A DNA stretch of 64,000 bases from Mesorhizobium sp. M2A.F.Ca.ET.046.03.2.1 (lineage in GTDB: Bacteria; Pseudomonadota; Alphaproteobacteria; Rhizobiales; Rhizobiaceae), in contig NZ_CP034449.1 in NCBI RefSeq assembly GCF_003952425.1, positions 1,798,001 through 1,862,000 of the forward strand, written 5' to 3'. A program made the position numbers and the translations under genes. A model generated the notes under the pieces. That model had not been told where the DNA came from and did not search any database. It saw only the letters and a list, made by a program, of their open reading frames with translations. Below are positions 16,738-26,251 of the stretch, one piece after another (position 1 is the first letter of the stretch; every line of letters begins with the position of its first letter).

Positions 16738-17640
16738 ATGCCGCTACAGATCGTCCATCACCCCGACTATGACGCCGGCTTCGCCGTCAACCATCGCTTT
16801 CCGATGAGCAAATATCCGCTTTTGATGGAGGCCTTGCGCATGCGCGGGCTGGCGGTGCCGGAAGCGCTCTCGATGCCGGAACCGGCGCCGGCGCCATGGC
16901 TGAAGCTTGCCCACGCAGCTGACTATGTCGACCAGGTGATCGCCTGCCAGGTGCCGCAGACGATAGAGCGCGAGATCGGCTTTCCGGTCGGCCCGCGCGT
17001 GTCGCTGAGGGCTCAGCTCGCCACGGCCGGCACCGTGCTGGCGGCCAGGCTGGCGCTTAAACACGGCATTGCCTGCAACGCCGCCGGCGGCAGCCATCAC
17101 GCCAGGCGGGCGCAAGGCGCCGGCTTCTGCACTTTCAATGATGTCGCCGTCGCCGCGCTGGCGCTGCTGGCCGAAGGCGCGGTCGAAAACGTGCTGATTG
17201 TCGATCTCGACGTGCATCAGGGCGACGGCACGGCGGACATTCTCAAGGACGAGCCTCGCGCCTTCACCTTTTCCATGCATGGCGAGCGCAACTACCCGTT
17301 GCGCAAGATCGCTTCCGACCTCGACATCGCCTTGCCGGACGGCACCGGCGACGACGCTTATGTCGACCGGCTCGCCGCCATCCTGCCGGAACTATCCGGG
17401 CAAAGGCATTGGGACATCGTCTTCTACAATGCCGGCGTGGATGTGCATGCCGAGGACAGGCTCGGCCGGCTGGCGCTGAGCGACGATGGCCTCCGCGCCC
17501 GCGAAGACATGGTCATCGGCCATTTCCGTAGTCACGACGTTCCGCTGTGCGGCGTCATCGGAGGCGGCTACTCGACCGATGTGCCGGCGCTCGCCGCGCG
17601 CCACGCCATATTGTTCGAAGCTGCCTCCCGATATGCGTGA
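16738..17640 (+). CDS. Histone deacetylase-like (acetoin utilization/APAH family) amidohydrolase
   Basis: A 300-residue zinc hydrolase of the arginase/deacetylase fold. Zinc and catalytic residues are visible: the His pair in AGGSHHARR, the Asp-x-His ligands in DLDVHQGDGT, a further Asp in NAGVDVHAEDRLGRL and the glycine-rich GVIGGGYS near the end. Bacterial members remove acetyl groups from small molecules such as polyamines or from protein lysines. The sequence starts directly with the fold (LQIVHHPDYDAGF). It stands alone between the MATE gene and a small membrane protein, giving no substrate clue. Confidence 0.87.
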   Translation: MPLQIVHHPDYDAGFAVNHRFPMSKYPLLMEALRMRGLAVPEALSMPEPAPAPWLKLAHAADYVDQVIACQVPQTIEREIGFPVGPRVSLRAQLATAGTVLAARLALKHGIACNAAGGSHHARRAQGAGFCTFNDVAVAALALLAEGAVENVLIVDLDVHQGDGTADILKDEPRAFTFSMHGERNYPLRKIASDLDIALPDGTGDDAYVDRLAAILPELSGQRHWDIVFYNAGVDVHAEDRLGRLALSDDGLRAREDMVIGHFRSHDVPLCGVIGGGYSTDVPALAARHAILFEAASRYA

Positions 17641-17652
17641 TGGGACGCTCGG

Positions 17653-17922
17653 CTACTTCCTGTAGCTGGCGATCCGAAGCAGGATGAACACAGGAACGAC
17701 GATCGCGGCGCCGAGCAGGATATAGCCGAGGAAGCGGTCGACGGCGTGGAAGCCGAGATTCCACAAATCCACGAAGAACTGGCGGATGCCATAGAAGACG
17801 TCCATCGGCGACCAGCCGAAGGCATGCATGACGAGGCCGACGAGGAAGGAGACCACGAGCAGCTTCAGGAACACCCTGAGCGGCGTGTCGCCAAGAAAGC
17901 GCGTCAGTGCGGACAAGGCCAT
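17653..17922 (-). CDS. Small two-helix membrane protein (DUF6460-like)
   Basis: An 89-residue protein. LRVFLKLLVVSFLVGLVMHA and FLGYILLGAAIVVPVFILLR are two membrane helices. They are joined by a segment rich in aromatic residues (GWSPMDVFYGIRQFFVDLWN). Conserved hypothetical proteins of this layout occur across Rhizobiales; I assign it to DUF6460 by recall only. It is tail-to-tail with the deacetylase gene and its function is unknown. Confidence 0.72.
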   Translation of the reverse strand: MALSALTRFLGDTPLRVFLKLLVVSFLVGLVMHAFGWSPMDVFYGIRQFFVDLWNLGFHAVDRFLGYILLGAAIVVPVFILLRIASYRK

Positions 17923-18058
17923 CCTCCGGTTCGAGCCGCCTGATTCGGCGGCGCGGTATCAGAGATACGCATTCCGCGGAAAGGCATCAAGCAATGGAGC
18001 CACCGGCTCCGTTTTGCCGATTGCTTGAGGCGGCGCCATCATGGTAACGAGGGCTCGC

Positions 18059-18132
18059 GCGGGTATGATGTAATGGTAGCCTGTCAGCTTCCCAAGCTGA
18101 ACGCGCGGGTTCGATTCCCGCTACCCGCTCCA
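18059..18132 (+). tRNA. tRNA-Gly (CCC)
   Basis: A 74-nt cloverleaf. The acceptor stem is GCGGGTA with TACCCGC, then discriminator T and an encoded CCA. The D arm holds AATGGTAG. The anticodon stem TCAGC/GCTGA encloses loop TTCCCAA, anticodon CCC. The T arm is GCGGG-TTCGATT-CCCGC. DNA just downstream is degenerate and carries element remnants, which fits use of this tRNA 3' end as an integration site. Confidence 0.96.
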
Positions 18133-18550
18133 GCTTGTGGCGCAAGGTGCCGAGCCAGATTCTCAAACGGCGCCGAAATGCCGGTTTACACTCGGTTTTA
18201 CATAATTGGTTCGCGTTCGGTTCCTTAGCGGTTCTGATTCCGGCTCCATCGCCCAATTCTAAGCCAATGAAGACCGACTTGCGTTTGAGACCACCTCCCG
18301 ACTAGTTTCAGCGGGGGAATGAAATGGCGGGGTTCTACTTCTGATGCAGAGATTATCATCGGCCTTGAGAGGTGGCGATGTTAGTGGACTCAGACTCAAG
18401 CCGGCGGCAGTGAGTGCCAGATGCCGGTATTGCGGCGAGGTGGGGGTGTTTACTTGCACCGGGCATCAAGAGGGGCCGATAAATTCCATATCGTGTAGGG
18501 AAATGCCCCAGCTGCAACAAGCAGCAGGTTTCTGGACGGTTAACTCTCTC
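18133..18550. other. Degenerate DNA downstream of tRNA-Gly, no intact gene
   Basis: This 418-bp stretch is less GC-rich than its surroundings and holds no long credible frame. One plus-strand frame contains CRYCGEVGVFTC, a possible zinc-ribbon scrap, but it has no matching start, end or neighbours. I read it as the decayed left part of an inserted element. Confidence 0.5.
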
Positions 18551-18766
18551 TCAGAGACGTCGCAGGGCAAGATTCCGATCTACATGTACCCGGCAGCCAC
18601 ATTCTTTACATGCGCCATCTCGGATTACCAACGTCCCGTTAAGCGAGAGAGGAACTACATGCTCATCTGTTCTGTCGTCGGGAGGTAAGCTATCTAAATT
18701 TACTCGGCAGTAGACGCAACGGCCGTCTAGCTGGTAGTCATGCTGCCTCATCCGCAAGGACCGCAT
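18551..18766 (-). pseudogene. HNH endonuclease, truncated N-terminal fragment
   Basis: A 71-residue frame with QLDGRCVYCRVNLDSL, a CxxC pair, followed by DEHVVPLSLNGTLVIRDGAC and KEC, the His and second Cys pair of HNH nuclease domains. Full proteins of this type run on for 100 residues or more after CKEC. Here the frame ends after an unrelated tail (VDRNLALRRL). It is thus a broken gene, probably a leftover of a mobile element beside the tRNA. Confidence 0.6.
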
Positions 18767-18779
18767 CAGGCCGTTACTC

Positions 18780-18960
18780 TCACTTCAGTCTCCTCGGCTC
18801 GTTCGGCTTTCGGACTCGCTCTTGAAACGCGGCGCCGCGACCGACGTAACGGCGAGTGATGCGGGAGACCGTTTCTTCCTAGCCGGCCATGATCTCGGCG
18901 ATCCCCCAGGTCGCTGAAGGGCTAGCTCCCAGTTGAACGTCGGGGTCGCTACCCGCTTCA
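18780..18960 (-). pseudogene. Probable tyrosine recombinase (integrase) C-terminal remnant
   Basis: On the minus strand one frame reads GIAEIMAG, a stop codon, then EETVSRITRRYVGRGAAF and a charged tail up to TGA at 18780-18782. This resembles the last helix of phage-type integrases of Rhizobiales, in which the RRY tyrosine is the nucleophile. The in-frame stop and lack of any upstream catalytic R-H-R block mean it is dead. The assignment rests on a short match that I recall, so it is tentative. Confidence 0.42.
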
Positions 18961-19045
18961 GTCCCCCGCCTGAAATGAAATCGTGTTGGCTCGCCGCCGG
19001 AACGGCCCCGGCACATTGTCTTGCAACCACATTGTCTTTGCAACG

Positions 19046-19081
19046 GCGTTGGGTCTTGCGTGACCATGCAAGACCCAACGC
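19046..19081. other. Perfect 14-bp inverted repeat downstream of the Arg-rich protein gene
   Basis: GCGTTGGGTCTTGC and GCAAGACCCAACGC are separated by 8 bases. It lies 30 bp beyond the stop of the minus-strand gene at 19112-19450. It lacks a T run, so it could be an mRNA-stabilising hairpin and not a classic terminator. No gene is seen in 18967-19111. Confidence 0.6.
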
Positions 19082-19111
19082 TTGACATCCAACGTTCAAC
19101 CGGCGCCTGAA

Positions 19112-19450
19112 CTACAGCCAGATGTTGATCCAGTAGCGCTCGCGCCAGCAGCGGCGGCGCCAGCGGCCATGACGCCAGTAGCGGCGGCAGACATGTCTCC
19201 AGCCGCGCCGACGGCGGCGCCTGCGGCGGCGCCAGTACCAATCGCCGTGATGGTAACGCCGGTGGGAAACCAGCTCCACTTCGGCCGGATCCTCGCCTTC
19301 GAGGACCGCGTTGTCCGGCTTGTCGAGTTCGTCCAGGATCCCGTTGCCACCGGGAATGCCGGCAACAGCCTTGCCGGGTCCGGCCAGGCTGGCAAGTGCC
19401 GCCGCCCCCGCAACGCCAAGCATTCCAGTCAGAAACAACCGACGTTCCAT
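19112..19450 (-). CDS. Exported Arg/Trp/Tyr-rich small protein with Tat-like signal
   Basis: A 112-residue product from MERRLFLTG, chosen because GGGAGG precedes it. The N-terminus RRLFLTGMLGVAGAAALASLAG is a signal sequence with a twin-arginine-like RRLFL. The middle is acidic (LDELDKPDNAVLEGEDPAEVEL). The C-terminal 50 residues consist mostly of Arg with Trp, Tyr, His and Gly, including nine consecutive Arg. Short exported proteins with such basic tails recur in rhizobia, and their function is unknown to me. The tail could bind nucleic acid, LPS or anionic polymer, which is speculation. Confidence 0.65.
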   Translation of the reverse strand: MERRLFLTGMLGVAGAAALASLAGPGKAVAGIPGGNGILDELDKPDNAVLEGEDPAEVELVSHRRYHHGDWYWRRRRRRRRRGWRHVCRRYWRHGRWRRRCWRERYWINIWL

Positions 19451-19556
19451 CAAAAACCTCCCGAGCTTGTTGAGCCTCGGCAGCTCTTTCCTCACCCGCA
19501 ACGGGCTCGAGCGAGCGACCGATCGGTTTGAACGTAGAAGTAGCGTTCTCGTTCCA

Positions 19557-20546
19557 TCACCCCACTTCGCGCAAGATGAAGTCGTGCAGCATTTTCGCGG
19601 CCGGCGAGAGCACGCGATTCCTGACCGTGATCAGGCTGTAGGGGCGGACCTCGATATCGAACTCAGTCTGGACCACGTCGATGGCGCCGGCCAGCCCGTC
19701 GGCCCCCTGGATGAACCTGGCGACCTGGATCGAGACCGGCGCGATGGCGTCGGACTGCGCCACCATCACCAAAGTGAGCAGCAGCGACGAGGTGTTGAGG
19801 ATGCGGTCGGGCAGCGCAATGTCGCGGTTGAGAAAGTTGCTTTCCATCGCCTGGCGCAGGGGCGAGCCGCCGGACTGGAAGACCCAGTCATAGGCTGCCG
19901 TGTCTTCCAGCTTCACTGCCTTGCCACTCGCCAGCGGGTGGCCGCGGCGTACGATGAGGCAGGCCTTCTCGACGCCGATGACGCGCGATTCGAAGAGCCT
20001 CGGGTTAAGATCGTCGGGAATGCGCGCGATGATGAAGTCGTGGCGCGACGCGATCAGTTCGCGGGCGAGCACGTTGGAGGTCTCGACCTGCATGGTGATC
20101 TCGATGCGCGGATAGATGCGGCGGATTTCGCGAATCGCCGGCACGGCCAACTCGATTGCCGGAGCCGTCACCGCGCCTAGGAAAACCGCGCCGCCCTTGC
20201 CGGCCTTGAGCTCGGAAATCTCGCGATCGGCCTCGCGCATTTCGAGCAGGATCGAGCGGGCGCGCCGCGCGAGCGCCTTGCCATAAGGGGTCAGCGTCAC
20301 GCCGCGCGGCAGCCGCTCGCACAATCTGACGTCGAGCACGGCCTCCATCTCGGCGATCATGCGCGAGGCGGCCGGCTGCGAGATGTTCATGACCTGTGCG
20401 GCCGCGCTCACCCGTCCGTGATCGTCCAGCGCGGTGATCATGCGCATATGTCGGAGGCTCAGGCCGCTGCGTAGCAGCGTCTCGCCGTCTCCCGGCGATT
20501 TCTCGTAACCACCTGAAATCGCGCCGAAATCTTGCATCGCCGCCAT
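19557..20546 (-). CDS. gbpR: LysR-family regulator of sugar uptake (GbpR-like)
   Basis: A 329-residue LysR regulator. The start MAAMQDFGAISGG is chosen for its GGAGG; an upstream ATG adds 27 basic residues. The DNA-binding domain is SLRHMRMITALDDHGRVSAA with MNISQPAASRMIAEMEAVLD, as in GbpR of Agrobacterium and Azospirillum. The effector domain follows (VFLGAVTAPAIELAVPAIRE). It is divergent from chvE-gguABC, the same arrangement in which Agrobacterium GbpR activates chvE in response to galactose and arabinose. A perfect palindrome at 20627-20644 lies in the shared promoter region. Confidence 0.85.
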   Translation of the reverse strand: MAAMQDFGAISGGYEKSPGDGETLLRSGLSLRHMRMITALDDHGRVSAAAQVMNISQPAASRMIAEMEAVLDVRLCERLPRGVTLTPYGKALARRARSILLEMREADREISELKAGKGGAVFLGAVTAPAIELAVPAIREIRRIYPRIEITMQVETSNVLARELIASRHDFIIARIPDDLNPRLFESRVIGVEKACLIVRRGHPLASGKAVKLEDTAAYDWVFQSGGSPLRQAMESNFLNRDIALPDRILNTSSLLLTLVMVAQSDAIAPVSIQVARFIQGADGLAGAIDVVQTEFDIEVRPYSLITVRNRVLSPAAKMLHDFILREVG

Positions 20547-20590
20547 GATCCTAGACCTCCGAAGCGGGTTTCCTTTCAACCTTCTAAGCC

Positions 20591-20644
20591 ATATCAGTTT
20601 CGATATAGCAATCACCAAAGATCGCATTTGACAGTTATGTCAAA
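20591..20644. promoter_or_regulatory. Candidate regulator binding palindromes in the gbpR-chvE intergenic region
   Basis: Two inverted repeats lie close together: ATATC-N6-GATAT (20591-20606) and TTTGACA-GTTA-TGTCAAA (20627-20644, perfect 7-4-7). They sit 45 to 98 bp before gbpR and about 200 bp before chvE. Either could be the LysR site for autoregulation and chvE activation. The assignment is by position only. Confidence 0.5.
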
Positions 20645-20840
20645 GGGCCACACCCTTCGCGCGTTCCGAGGCGCAGGGGTCGGTAACGAGCGAATTCGTA
20701 TCGATTGAACCTGCGTCGCGGGGCCGATTGGGAGGATACCGGAGATCGATAAAGCCGACGGAGGCGCGCCAGCGCATCTGCCCGGCTGCGCGGCCCGCGA
20801 AGCCCCGAGGTGTCGCGTCTATCAACCAGGGAGAGTAATC

Positions 20841-21911
20841 GTGAAGATCATCAAGACACTGGCCGCCGTCGCGGCCCTTGGCGTCGCTGCCATGACCTAC
20901 TCGGCACACGCGGCCGACAAGGGCCTCATCGGCGTGCTGATGCCGACCAAGACCTCGCAGCGCTGGATCAACGACGGCGACGCCGTCAAGTCCCAGCTCG
21001 AGAAGCTCGGCTACACCGTCGACCTGCAATACGCGCAGGACGACATCCCGAACCAGCTCAGCCAGCTGGAAAACGAAATCACCAAGGGACCGAAGGCGCT
21101 GATCATCGCTTCGATCGACGGCACCACCATGGCCGACGCGCTGCAGAAGGCCAACGACGCGGGCGTCGTCGTCGTTGCCTATGACCGCCTGATCAAGAAG
21201 ACCCCGAATGTCGACTACTACACCACCTTCGACAATTTCGGCGTCGGCGTGATCCAGGCGAACTCGCTGGTCAAGGGCCTCAAGGAGCGCTTCCCGAACA
21301 CCAAGCCGTGGAACGTCGAGCTGTTCGGCGGCTCGCCGGACGACAACAACGCCTTCTTCTTCTACAATGGCGCAATCTCGGTCCTGCAGCCGCTGATCGA
21401 TGACGGCTCGATCAAGATCAAGTCCGGCCAGACGGGCATGGACAAGGTCGGCACGCTGCGCTGGCTCGCCGCCACCGCCCAGGCGCGCATGGACAACCTG
21501 CTTTCGGCCAACTACTCGGACGGCAGCCGCGTCGATGGCGTTCTGTCGCCTTATGACGGCCTTTCGCGCGGCATCACCGCCTCGCTGCGCGCCGTCGGCT
21601 ACGGGACGGACGCTCAGCCCTGGCCGATCGTGACCGGCCAGGACGCCGAGACCGCCTCCGTCAAGCTGATCATCTCGGGCGAACAGTATTCGACGGTGTT
21701 CAAAGACACCCGCGAGTTGGCCAAGTCGACCGTGGAGCTCGTCGACAAGGTACTCTCGGGCGGCAAGCCTGAGGGCCTCGACACCAAGACCTACAACAAC
21801 GATGTCAAGGTGGTTCCCTCGATCCTCCTGACGCCGGTCGAGGTCGACAAGTCGAACTACGAGAAGCTGGTCGTCGACTCCGGCTACATCAAGGCCGAAG
21901 AGCTGAAGTAA
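20841..21911 (+). CDS. chvE: Periplasmic multiple-sugar-binding protein ChvE
   Basis: A 356-residue type I periplasmic binding protein. The GTG start follows GGAGAG, and residues 1-24 are a signal peptide cleaved after AHA. The mature protein begins [20 protein letters not shown]. The typical blocks are [47 protein letters not shown] and [14 protein letters not shown]. In Agrobacterium ChvE binds galactose, arabinose, xylose and related aldoses, delivers them to the GguAB transporter, and there also stimulates VirA. No vir genes are in this window, so transport and chemotaxis are the likely roles here. Confidence 0.93.
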   Translation: MKIIKTLAAVAALGVAAMTYSAHAADKGLIGVLMPTKTSQRWINDGDAVKSQLEKLGYTVDLQYAQDDIPNQLSQLENEITKGPKALIIASIDGTTMADALQKANDAGVVVVAYDRLIKKTPNVDYYTTFDNFGVGVIQANSLVKGLKERFPNTKPWNVELFGGSPDDNNAFFFYNGAISVLQPLIDDGSIKIKSGQTGMDKVGTLRWLAATAQARMDNLLSANYSDGSRVDGVLSPYDGLSRGITASLRAVGYGTDAQPWPIVTGQDAETASVKLIISGEQYSTVFKDTRELAKSTVELVDKVLSGGKPEGLDTKTYNNDVKVVPSILLTPVEVDKSNYEKLVVDSGYIKAEELK

Positions 21912-21926
21912 TCCGGCTTGAAACGA

Positions 21927-21955
21927 GGGGTCCTGCGTGACGCAGGGCCCCTTTT
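21927..21955 (+). terminator. Stem-loop between chvE and gguA
   Basis: GGGGTCCTGCG-TGA-CGCAGGGCCCCTTTT is an 11-bp stem with a short T run, 15 bp after the chvE stop. It probably ends most transcripts after chvE or protects the chvE mRNA 3' end. Either way it would give more binding protein than transporter. Confidence 0.82.
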
Positions 21956-22095
21956 CGTTCAGAAGCGACCCCGGTATTGTTTTTGCCGGCTTCTGCAGCG
22001 CAGCGCGCCGTCACGGTGCGAAGGCAGCCGCAGCATTTTGATTTCGCGCATGGCATTCTCCGATGATGGAAAGCGTGCGCCAAGGAGCAGACCCG

Positions 22096-23631
22096 ATGGC
22101 CTCGACGATTTTGGAGATGCGCGACATCACCAAGACGTTCCCCGGCGTGAAGGCGTTGTCGAACGTCAATCTAAGCGTCGAGGAAGGTGAGATCCACGCG
22201 ATCGTCGGCGAGAACGGCGCCGGCAAGTCGACGCTGATGAAAGTGCTGTCGGGCGTCTATCCGTCCGGGACCTATGATGGCCAAATCATCTTTCGCGGCC
22301 AGGAATGCAATTTCAAAGGCATTCACGACAGCGAGCATATGGGCATCGTCATCATCCACCAGGAGCTTGCCCTGGTGCCGATGCTCTCGATCGCGGAAAA
22401 CATCTTCCTCGGCAACGAGCACGCCAGCTATGGCGTCATCGACTGGGACGCCAATGAGACGCGCACGGCCGCCCTGCTCAAGAAGGTCGGGCTCAAGGAG
22501 GATCCCAAGACGCTGATCACCAATATCGGTGTCGGCAAGCAGCAGCTGGTCGAGATCGCCAAGGCGCTCAGCAAGGAAGTGAAGCTCCTGATTCTGGACG
22601 AGCCGACGGCCTCGCTCAGCGAAAAGGACAGCCAGGCGCTGCTCGACCTCCTGCTCGAGTTCAAGCGCCAGGGCATGACCTCGATCCTGATCTCGCACAA
22701 GCTGAACGAGGTGAACCGTGTCGCCGACAATGTGACGGTGATCCGCGACGGGCGCACCATCGAGACCTTGCCGAGGAAGGACATCTCGGAAGACCGCATC
22801 ATCACCTCGATGGTCGGCCGTTCCCTCGACGACCGCTACCCGCCGCGCGAGCCGCAGATCGGCGACGTCATTTTCGAGGTGAAGGACTGGTCGGTCTACC
22901 ACCCCATCCACGCCGAGCGGCAGGTGATCAAGAACGTAAACCTCAATGTGCGCAAGGGCGAGGTGGTGGGTATTGCGGGGCTGATGGGCGCCGGCCGCAC
23001 CGAATTCGCGATGAGCCTGTTCGGCCGCTCCTACGGCCGGCACATCACCGGTGAGGTGTCGCTCCACGGCAAACCGCTCGACCTCTCGTCGGTGAGCAAG
23101 GCGGTGGAGAACCGCATCGCCTATGTGACGGAAGACCGCAAAACCTACGGCCTCAACCTCATCGACCACATCAAGCACAATGTGACCTTGGCCAATCTTG
23201 GCGGCGTTTCCAGCCGCGGCGTCATCGACGACATGCGCGAGATGAGCGTCGCCAACGACTACCGCAAGAAGACCAATATCCGCGCCTCCAGCGTCTATCA
23301 GCTGACAGGCAACCTTTCGGGCGGCAACCAGCAGAAGGTGGTGCTGTCGAAATGGCTGTTCGCCGATCCGGAAGTCTTGATCCTCGACGAGCCGACCCGC
23401 GGCATTGACGTCGGCGCCAAGTACGAAATCTATACGATCATCGCCCGCCTCGCCGCCGAGGGCAAAGCGATCATCGTCATCTCGTCGGAAATGCCCGAAT
23501 TGCTCGGCATCACCGACCGCATCTATGTGATGAACGAAGGGCGTATCGTCGGCGAAATGGCGGCAAGCGAAGCCAGCCAGGAAAAAATCATGCGCGCCAT
23601 CGTTCGCGGAGAAGGAAAAAAAGCATCATGA
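22096..23631 (+). CDS. gguA: Sugar ABC transporter, double ATP-binding subunit GguA
   Basis: A 511-residue protein with two fused ABC domains, like MglA/XylG. The start MASTILEM has AAGGAG 8 bases upstream. The first domain has Walker [10 protein letters not shown] and Walker [14 protein letters not shown]. The second domain begins near [20 protein letters not shown] with a degenerate Walker A (GLMGAGRTE), as usual for this class. It has signature LSGGNQQKV and Walker [15 protein letters not shown]. It powers uptake of the sugars bound by ChvE. Its stop overlaps the gguB start (ATGA). Confidence 0.93.
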   Translation: MASTILEMRDITKTFPGVKALSNVNLSVEEGEIHAIVGENGAGKSTLMKVLSGVYPSGTYDGQIIFRGQECNFKGIHDSEHMGIVIIHQELALVPMLSIAENIFLGNEHASYGVIDWDANETRTAALLKKVGLKEDPKTLITNIGVGKQQLVEIAKALSKEVKLLILDEPTASLSEKDSQALLDLLLEFKRQGMTSILISHKLNEVNRVADNVTVIRDGRTIETLPRKDISEDRIITSMVGRSLDDRYPPREPQIGDVIFEVKDWSVYHPIHAERQVIKNVNLNVRKGEVVGIAGLMGAGRTEFAMSLFGRSYGRHITGEVSLHGKPLDLSSVSKAVENRIAYVTEDRKTYGLNLIDHIKHNVTLANLGGVSSRGVIDDMREMSVANDYRKKTNIRASSVYQLTGNLSGGNQQKVVLSKWLFADPEVLILDEPTRGIDVGAKYEIYTIIARLAAEGKAIIVISSEMPELLGITDRIYVMNEGRIVGEMAASEASQEKIMRAIVRGEGKKAS

Positions 23632-24920
23632 GCACAGAAAGCGCTCCCGCACCGCAAAGCGGCACAGCCGAAGACGTCAAGCAGGGTCCACGCATCGCCG
23701 TGTCGGCGCTGACGACGAACCTGCGCGAATACGGCCTGATCATCGCGCTGATCGTCATCATGCTGTTCTTCCAGTACACGACGTCGGGCACGCTGTTCAA
23801 ACCGGTCAACCTCTCGAACCTGGTGCAGCAGAACTCGTTCATCATCGTGATGGCGCTGGGCATGCTCCTGGTGATCGTCGCCGGCTATATCGACCTCAGC
23901 GTGGGATCGGTGGCAGGCTTCATCGGCGCGCTTGCCGCGATGATGATGGTCATCTGGCCGCTCGGCATATTCTCGAATCCATTGGTGGTCTCGATCGTCT
24001 GCCTGATCGTCGGCGCGCTGATCGGCGCGGCGCAAGGCTACTGGATCGCCTATCACAAGATACCGAGCTTCATCGTGACGCTGGCCGGCATGCTGATCTT
24101 CCGCGGCATCTGCCAGGCGCTGCTCGGCGGCGGCTCGTCGGTCGGCCCGCTGCCGGACAGCTTCAAGGCGCTGAGCTCGGGCTTCATCCCGGACGTCATC
24201 GGCCCGCTTGTGCTGATCCCGCCGACGGTCAATGCCGCCGGCAAGACCATCGTCGGCAGCGGCTTGACGCTGCATATGACAACGATCGTGCTCGGCCTGA
24301 TCGCCGTGCTCGCCTATGCCTATTTCGGTTTCAGGACGCGGCGCAAGCGCGAGCGCCATGGCTATGAGGCGGAGCCCTTCCCGCTGTTCGTGATCAAGAC
24401 GCTGGTCGGCAGCGCGCTGGCGCTGTTCCTGGTGTTCCAGTTCGCCAGCTACCGGGGCCTGCCGGTCGTGCTCTTGGTGATGGGTGTGCTCATCTCGCTG
24501 TTCGTCTTCGTCACCAAGCGCATGACCATCGGCCGCCGTATCTACGCCATGGGCGGCAACGCCAAGGCGGCGCAGCTCTCGGGCATCAACACCGAACGGC
24601 TGACGCTGCTGGTCTTCATCAACATGGGCGTGCTGTCGGCGCTCGGCGGCCTGATCATCGCGGCGCGCCTCGGCCAGGCCGTGCCGGCCGCTGGCCTCGG
24701 CAGCGAGCTCGACGTGATCGCGGCCGTCTTCATCGGCGGCGCCTCGGCAATGGGCGGCGTCGGCCAGGTGATCGGCGCCGTGGTCGGTGGCTTCATCATG
24801 GGCGTGATGAACAACGGCATGTCGATCATGGGCGTCAATGTCGACTGGCAGCAGGTGGTCAAGGGCCTGGTGCTGCTCGGCGCCGTCATCTTCGACGTCT
24901 ACAACAAGAACAAGGCTTAA
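23628..24920 (+). CDS. gguB: Sugar ABC transporter permease GguB
   Basis: A 430-residue inner-membrane permease of the BPD_transp_2 family (XylH/MglC type). A hydrophilic N-terminus of about 30 residues precedes the first helix ([20 protein letters not shown]). The family block [20 protein letters not shown] lies at about residues 80-99. The C-terminal half has [18 protein letters not shown] and [20 protein letters not shown]. It has a longer central loop with a charged [15 protein letters not shown] segment, as in XylH-type permeases. It pairs with GguA and is translationally coupled to it. Confidence 0.92.
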   Translation: MSTESAPAPQSGTAEDVKQGPRIAVSALTTNLREYGLIIALIVIMLFFQYTTSGTLFKPVNLSNLVQQNSFIIVMALGMLLVIVAGYIDLSVGSVAGFIGALAAMMMVIWPLGIFSNPLVVSIVCLIVGALIGAAQGYWIAYHKIPSFIVTLAGMLIFRGICQALLGGGSSVGPLPDSFKALSSGFIPDVIGPLVLIPPTVNAAGKTIVGSGLTLHMTTIVLGLIAVLAYAYFGFRTRRKRERHGYEAEPFPLFVIKTLVGSALALFLVFQFASYRGLPVVLLVMGVLISLFVFVTKRMTIGRRIYAMGGNAKAAQLSGINTERLTLLVFINMGVLSALGGLIIAARLGQAVPAAGLGSELDVIAAVFIGGASAMGGVGQVIGAVVGGFIMGVMNNGMSIMGVNVDWQQVVKGLVLLGAVIFDVYNKNKA

Positions 24921-25120
24921 GGGCCGGAACAAAGTTCAGGAGGCATACGGGTTCCAGATCGCGACGCTGCCGGCAACCCGTCGGCGCCAAGAAGTCCGCA
25001 CAAGGACCGAGCGCGCGAACGCAATCCGGACGAAGAGTTTCAACCGCGGCGGGGATCGCTCCACGCCGCGCCGGGTAAGGCTTGCCCGCGGGCGGCCGCT
25101 AAATGAGAGAGGATTCGAAC

Positions 25121-26116
25121 ATGCTGATCTCCCAGATCCTCGACGACGCCGAGACGATCCGCGTCGTCGCCCGCAATGGCGGCGGCAAGACCAGGGTCAT
25201 CAATGGCGCGCGCAGCGTCTATTCGCTGGCGATGGAGGCCGCGCGCACCGGCATCGGGCTCGAAGCGCTAATCGAGCGCAAGGGCTATGGCGAGACGGTC
25301 GATCTCGATGCCGCCTACAAGAGGGGGAGGCTGGTCTCGCCGATCAACCATCCGGACCCGGCGCATCTGCATCTCACCGGCACCGGGCTGACGCATCTCG
25401 GCTCCGCGGCGACGCGCGATTCCATGCACAAGAAGCTCAGCGAGGGCGGCGAGCAGGAGCTCACCGATTCCATGAAGATGTTCCGCATGGGGCTCGAAGG
25501 CGGCAAGCCGGCCAAAGGCCAGGTCGGCGTGCAGCCGGAATGGTTCTACAAGGGCAACGGCACGATGGCGGTGGCGCCGGGCGCGCCGCTGATGTCGCCG
25601 GCCTTCGCGCAGGACGGCGGCGAGGAGCCCGAGATCGCCGGCATCTATGTCATCGGCGATGATGGCGCGCCGTTCCGCGTCGGCTTCACGCTGTCGAACG
25701 AGTTCTCCGATCATGTCACCGAGCGGGTGAACTATCTGTTCCTCGCCCATTCCAAGCTGCGCAATGCCTCGTTCGGCCCCGAGATCCTGATCGGCGACCT
25801 GCCGGCCGACATCCGCGGCGCATCGCGCATCTGGCGCGACGGCAAGCTGCTCTGGGAAAAGCCGTTCCTGTCGGGCGAGGCGAACATGTCGCACACCATC
25901 GCCAATCTCGAGCACCACCACTTCAAATATTCGGCCTTCCGCCAGCCGGGCGACGTGCATGTGCATATGTTCGGCACCGCGACGCTCTCCTTCGCCGACG
26001 GCATCAAGACCGAGGCCGGCGACACGTTCGAGATCGAGGCGCCGGATTTCGGGCTTCCGCTGCGCAATCCGCTGGAGATCGAAAATCCGGTGAAGGTGGC
26101 GGTGAAGGCGCTGTAG
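25121..26116 (+). CDS. gguC: GguC, AraD1/fumarylacetoacetase-fold protein
   Basis: A 331-residue protein. The start MLISQILDD follows AGAGAGG; a start 18 bases earlier lacks support. It belongs to the GguC/AraD1 group of the fumarylacetoacetate hydrolase superfamily. Visible are the HPDPAHLHLTGTGLTHLGSA block, GDDGAPFRVGFTLSNEFSDH (metal-site region) and FGTATLSFADGIKTEAGD. Members have been linked to dehydration of L-2-keto-3-deoxyarabonate in arabinose breakdown. Placement behind chvE-gguAB, as in Agrobacterium, supports a role in metabolism of the imported sugar. A 200-bp gap without a gene (24921-25120) separates it from gguB. Confidence 0.87.
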   Translation: MLISQILDDAETIRVVARNGGGKTRVINGARSVYSLAMEAARTGIGLEALIERKGYGETVDLDAAYKRGRLVSPINHPDPAHLHLTGTGLTHLGSAATRDSMHKKLSEGGEQELTDSMKMFRMGLEGGKPAKGQVGVQPEWFYKGNGTMAVAPGAPLMSPAFAQDGGEEPEIAGIYVIGDDGAPFRVGFTLSNEFSDHVTERVNYLFLAHSKLRNASFGPEILIGDLPADIRGASRIWRDGKLLWEKPFLSGEANMSHTIANLEHHHFKYSAFRQPGDVHVHMFGTATLSFADGIKTEAGDTFEIEAPDFGLPLRNPLEIENPVKVAVKAL

Positions 26117-26123
26117 GAAGGGT

Positions 26124-26180
26124 GATCTCCCCCTCGTGGGGGAGATGGCCGGCAGGCCAGAGGGGGGCGCTGTCCCGCCA
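26124..26180. repeat. Palindromic intergenic repeat, family 3 variant
   Basis: ATCTCCCCCTCGTGGGGGAG, then ATGGCCGGCAGGCCAGAGGG and GGCGCTG. Two adjoining hairpins directly follow the gguC stop and could end its transcript. Confidence 0.65.
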
Positions 26181-26251
26181 GCGTCTCCACTCGTTCAAGC
26201 TCAGACCTCGGAAGCCCTCACCTGCCTCAAATACAAAGGCCGCGATCCTTC

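Noticed and set aside
17987..18256. Minus-strand frame with GIEPARSAWEADRLPLHH
   Set aside because: This peptide is the antisense translation of the tRNA-Gly gene, a well-known spurious annotation.
18344..18688. A 114-codon plus-strand frame with CRYCGEVGVFTC
   Set aside because: It overlaps the HNH remnant on the other strand, has no ribosome binding site and lacks a second Cys pair, so I do not call it a gene.
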